Positions 62,298-64,000 of a stretch of DNA of 64,000 nt are shown here, piece after piece. Positions within the stretch are counted from its first letter, which is position 1, and every line of letters begins with the position of its first letter. Source of the stretch: UBA2882 sp051877575 (GTDB lineage Bacteria > Bacillota > Clostridia > Lachnospirales > Lachnospiraceae); the NCBI GenBank assembly GCA_051877575.1, contig JBJEJA010000052.1, positions 10,096 to 74,095 of the forward strand, read 5' to 3'. The notes below the pieces were generated by a model. The model was not told where the DNA came from. It was given only the letters and a program-made list of their open reading frames with translations, and ran no database searches. The position numbers and the translations under genes were made by a program.

Positions 62298-62405
62298 ATG
62301 GAGCAGGAGATGACCGTGGAGGAACTGATTGCTCTTATGAATGCCTGGGAAGGGGACTTTATTTTACAGATTGAGCTAAAGGAGGATGATGCGAATGGGA
62401 ATTGA
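62298..62405 (+). CDS. Small acidic protein (35 aa) upstream of the JAB gene
   Basis: AGGAGGAG lies six bases before the ATG. It has 35 codons (MEQEMTVEELIALMNAWEGD and an acidic end) and overlaps the start of the JAB-domain gene by 11 bases, consistent with coupling. Short proteins with an MTVEEL-type start accompany similar element genes, but no family name is claimed. Confidence 0.55.
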   Translation: MEQEMTVEELIALMNAWEGDFILQIELKEDDANGN

Positions 62406-62958
62406 AAAGAAATCTCAGAATGAAGCAGAAGAAGCCTTTAAGCTCGATGTGGTCAGAGTAAAGCTTGTAAAGGAGGCTCCGTTATATTCGGAGCTTCCTT
62501 TACAAAATCCCTACGAAGCAGCAGCTACTATCGGAGAGCTTCTTTGTGAAATGGACAGGGAGGTTGTCTGTGTAGTTAATCTGCAATCAGACCTGAAACC
62601 GATTAATGTTACCTTCGCAAGTATTGGTGCACTAAATGAAGCATTGGTGCATCCGAGGGAAATACTCAAGGCAAGCATTTTATCAAATGCAGCGAGTATT
62701 ATGCTCATTCATTCGCATCCAAGCGGCAATCTGTTTCCGAGTAAAGAAGATACGATGATAACCGACCGTATGAATTCCGTTTGCGAGATGGTGGGTATCC
62801 GGCTGGTGGATCATCTGATAGTAGGAGGCGATAATAAGGAATTTTTCAGCTTTAAGGAAAAAGGACTTATGGATAATCCAAAGATTTCCTATACAAGTGA
62901 TTACAGGAATTTCAGTTTTACCAACAGTCTTGTGGCAGAACGGGAGAAAGGAAGGTAG
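62395..62958 (+). CDS. RadC/JAB (MPN+) domain protein
   Basis: 187 residues from ATG 62395, with GGAGG nine bases upstream; in-frame ATGs at 62386 and 62389 are too close to it. The JAMM metal site is complete: Glu in the N-part (LLCEMDREVV region) and LIHSHPSGNLFPSKED (His, His, Asp). It matches RadC-like proteins on conjugative elements, whose role, perhaps in DNA processing or anti-restriction, is unsettled. Confidence 0.88.
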   Translation: MGIEKKSQNEAEEAFKLDVVRVKLVKEAPLYSELPLQNPYEAAATIGELLCEMDREVVCVVNLQSDLKPINVTFASIGALNEALVHPREILKASILSNAASIMLIHSHPSGNLFPSKEDTMITDRMNSVCEMVGIRLVDHLIVGGDNKEFFSFKEKGLMDNPKISYTSDYRNFSFTNSLVAEREKGR

Positions 62959-62960
62959 CG

Positions 62961-63962
62961 ATGGAGGATAGATTTACGGAAGCAGAATTAGCCATTGCAA
63001 AAAGCGTGGATTTGACCGCTGTTGCCTCTTATCTTGGTTATACGGTAAAGAAAGTGGGGCATTATCATACACTCAAGGAAATGGATTCTATCCGGATATA
63101 TGATAAGAGCCACTGGTTTCGGTGGTCAAGGCAGTACGATAAGGGTGAGAATGGCGGGTCCCAGATAGATTTTCTAAGGGTGTTTTGTGGAATGGAAGTA
63201 AAAGAGGCTGTATGGTGGCTTCTGGATTTTGCGGGATACCGGAGAATTGAAGAGAAGGATAGAAAACCTCCTCTCAAGTATCAGGTGGAACCGGGAAGAA
63301 AGCCGGAACCCAAAAAGTTTGAGCTGCCCATACCGGCACCGGATAACTGTTTTCTTTATTCGTATCTGAATCAGGAGCGGGGCATTAGTAAAAGTGTTAT
63401 CGACTACTTTATTTCGCAGGGGCTTATTTATGAGAGCAGGCATTACCACAACATTGTTTTTAAGGGTAATAACAAAGACGGTGTTACGAAGTTTGCAAGT
63501 ATGAGAGGTGTGTTCGACAGGGAAGGAAAGCCTTTTAAGTGTGATGTGGCAGGCAATGATAAGGAGTATGGCTTTAATGTTCCTAACGATGATAGTTCGG
63601 AACTGGTTGTCTTTGAAGGGGCGATAGACCTGATGAGTTATGTGGATATTTTCTCAGATTATGAGACCAACAAGCTGGCTCTTGGAATGCTTGCAGATGC
63701 ACCTCTTACTACTTTCCTAAAGGAGCATCCTCAGATTACTTCCATTAAGTTTTGTCTGGATGGTGATGAGCCGGGGAGAAAGGCGGCCTTGCAGCTGACT
63801 GAGAAGTATTATGGTTTGGGATATGATGTGGAAGATTGCCCTCCTCCTGCCGGATATAAGGATTACAATGAATGGCTTGTAGCTGCGAAGACAGATTTAA
63901 TAGGGAGTCAAAAAGTGGAGCACCTTTCAGAAAATGGCTCCAAAAAGTGGAGTACTTTTTAA
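62961..63962 (+). CDS. DUF3991 and toprim domain protein (primase-like)
   Basis: 333 residues. The N-terminal DUF3991 part (about 1-130) contains VASYLGYTVKKVGHYHTL and GSQIDFLRVFCGM. The toprim domain (about 205-310) has VVFEGAIDLMSY with its Glu and FCLDGDEPGRKAA with the DxD-like pair. Such proteins are thought to prime replication of conjugative elements. The last ~20 codons run into the 32-bp repeats at 63906, so the natural C-terminus may have been replaced by repeat-encoded residues (KKWSTF). Confidence 0.85.
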   Translation: MEDRFTEAELAIAKSVDLTAVASYLGYTVKKVGHYHTLKEMDSIRIYDKSHWFRWSRQYDKGENGGSQIDFLRVFCGMEVKEAVWWLLDFAGYRRIEEKDRKPPLKYQVEPGRKPEPKKFELPIPAPDNCFLYSYLNQERGISKSVIDYFISQGLIYESRHYHNIVFKGNNKDGVTKFASMRGVFDREGKPFKCDVAGNDKEYGFNVPNDDSSELVVFEGAIDLMSYVDIFSDYETNKLALGMLADAPLTTFLKEHPQITSIKFCLDGDEPGRKAALQLTEKYYGLGYDVEDCPPPAGYKDYNEWLVAAKTDLIGSQKVEHLSENGSKKWSTF

Positions 63963-64000
63963 GAAATGGCTCCAAAAAGTGGAGCACCTGCTTTTCAGGT
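63906..64000 (+). repeat. Tandem 32-bp repeats with palindromic core, running off the window
   Basis: Three units spaced exactly 32 bases apart (63906, 63938, 63970). The core CTCCAAAAAGTGGAG is a palindrome (CTCCA/TGGAG); the first unit has a diverged left arm. The spacer part (GCACCTTTCAGAAAATGG and variants) is partly conserved. It overlaps the 3' end of the toprim gene. Confidence 0.8.

Larger units (their letters stand above)
52352..64000 (+). mobile_element. Left part of an integrative/conjugative-type element
   Basis: From about 52352 the gene content changes to element-type genes: a ParM-like ATPase and partner, a small hydrophobic protein, an LPXTG adhesin, an XRE regulator, a DUF5688 protein, a RadC/JAB protein and a DUF3991/toprim protein. 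These are repeatedly found on Tn1549-like and related elements of gut Firmicutes (established knowledge). No integrase, relaxase or VirB4/VirD4 gene is inside the window; the element runs past its right edge. The left boundary is tentative. Confidence 0.75.

Noticed and set aside
63906..64000. CRISPR array at the right edge
   Set aside because: The 32-base period leaves almost no variable spacer; the whole unit is repeated, so these are plain tandem repeats.
1..64000. tRNA or rRNA genes
   Set aside because: No TTCGAATC/TTCGAGTC-type T-arm with matching acceptor stem and no rRNA stretch was recognised on either strand.

Overview
The window is a chromosomal stretch of a low-to-mid GC anaerobic Firmicute, most likely a gut member of the Lachnospiraceae (Clostridia). 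This placement is inference. It rests on the formate-fermentation genes, SpoVG, a meso-diaminopimelate dehydrogenase, the glgC/glgD pair, DnaD/DnaI-type primosome genes, many uncharacterised small proteins typical of clostridia, and an integrated conjugative-type element at the right end. No rRNA, tRNA or CRISPR array was recognised.

Layout. 1-2150: gdpP (3' end), rplI, dnaB. 2160-6455: a fermentation block with a ferredoxin, pflA and a pyruvate formate-lyase split over three ORFs, with a divergent DUF1858 protein. 6480-15060: mecA, an unexplained leader-like region with a strong promoter, three envelope hydrolases of spore-cortex type (GH18, CwlD-like, SleB-like), and a tsaC/sua5-rpiB-upp-dCMP deaminase run. 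15190-22390: a complete F-type ATP synthase operon whose c subunit carries the Na+-binding signature. 22430-28530: CBS protein, methyltransferase, a large secreted protein with a degenerate C39-like end, queT with a structured leader, and a zinc-ribbon protein. 28570-33500 (minus strand): prs, dnaI-like, dnaD-like, a cluster of DnaA boxes, murC. 33760-46340: glgC-glgD, spoVG, ddh, pth-mfd, a membrane protein, two small proteins (one related to the middle ORF of the pfl operon) and a hybrid histidine kinase. 46530-52080: zinc-ribbon protein, a UgtP/MGDG-type glycosyltransferase with a PlsY-like acyltransferase, and carB.

From about 52352 to the window end lies the left part of a mobile element. 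It appears to interrupt an AbrB/SpoVT-type gene after five codons. It carries a ParM-like ATPase with a small partner, a hydrophobic peptide, a lipoprotein, a 1792-residue LPXTG thioester/Cna-B adhesin, an XRE regulator, a DUF5688 protein, a RadC/JAB protein and a DUF3991/toprim protein. A 100-N assembly gap at 61163-61262 is flanked by identical 55-bp ends, so it is probably a missed contig overlap. Neither the integrase nor the right end of the element is in the window.

The least ordinary observations are: the three-piece pyruvate formate-lyase and its small-protein family with a second member 40 kb away; paired DnaA boxes around an AT-rich stretch next to dnaD-dnaI; a hairpin burying the atpF ribosome-binding site; the structured regions at 7404-7640 and upstream of queT; and the adhesin on the mobile element with a duplicated three-domain block.
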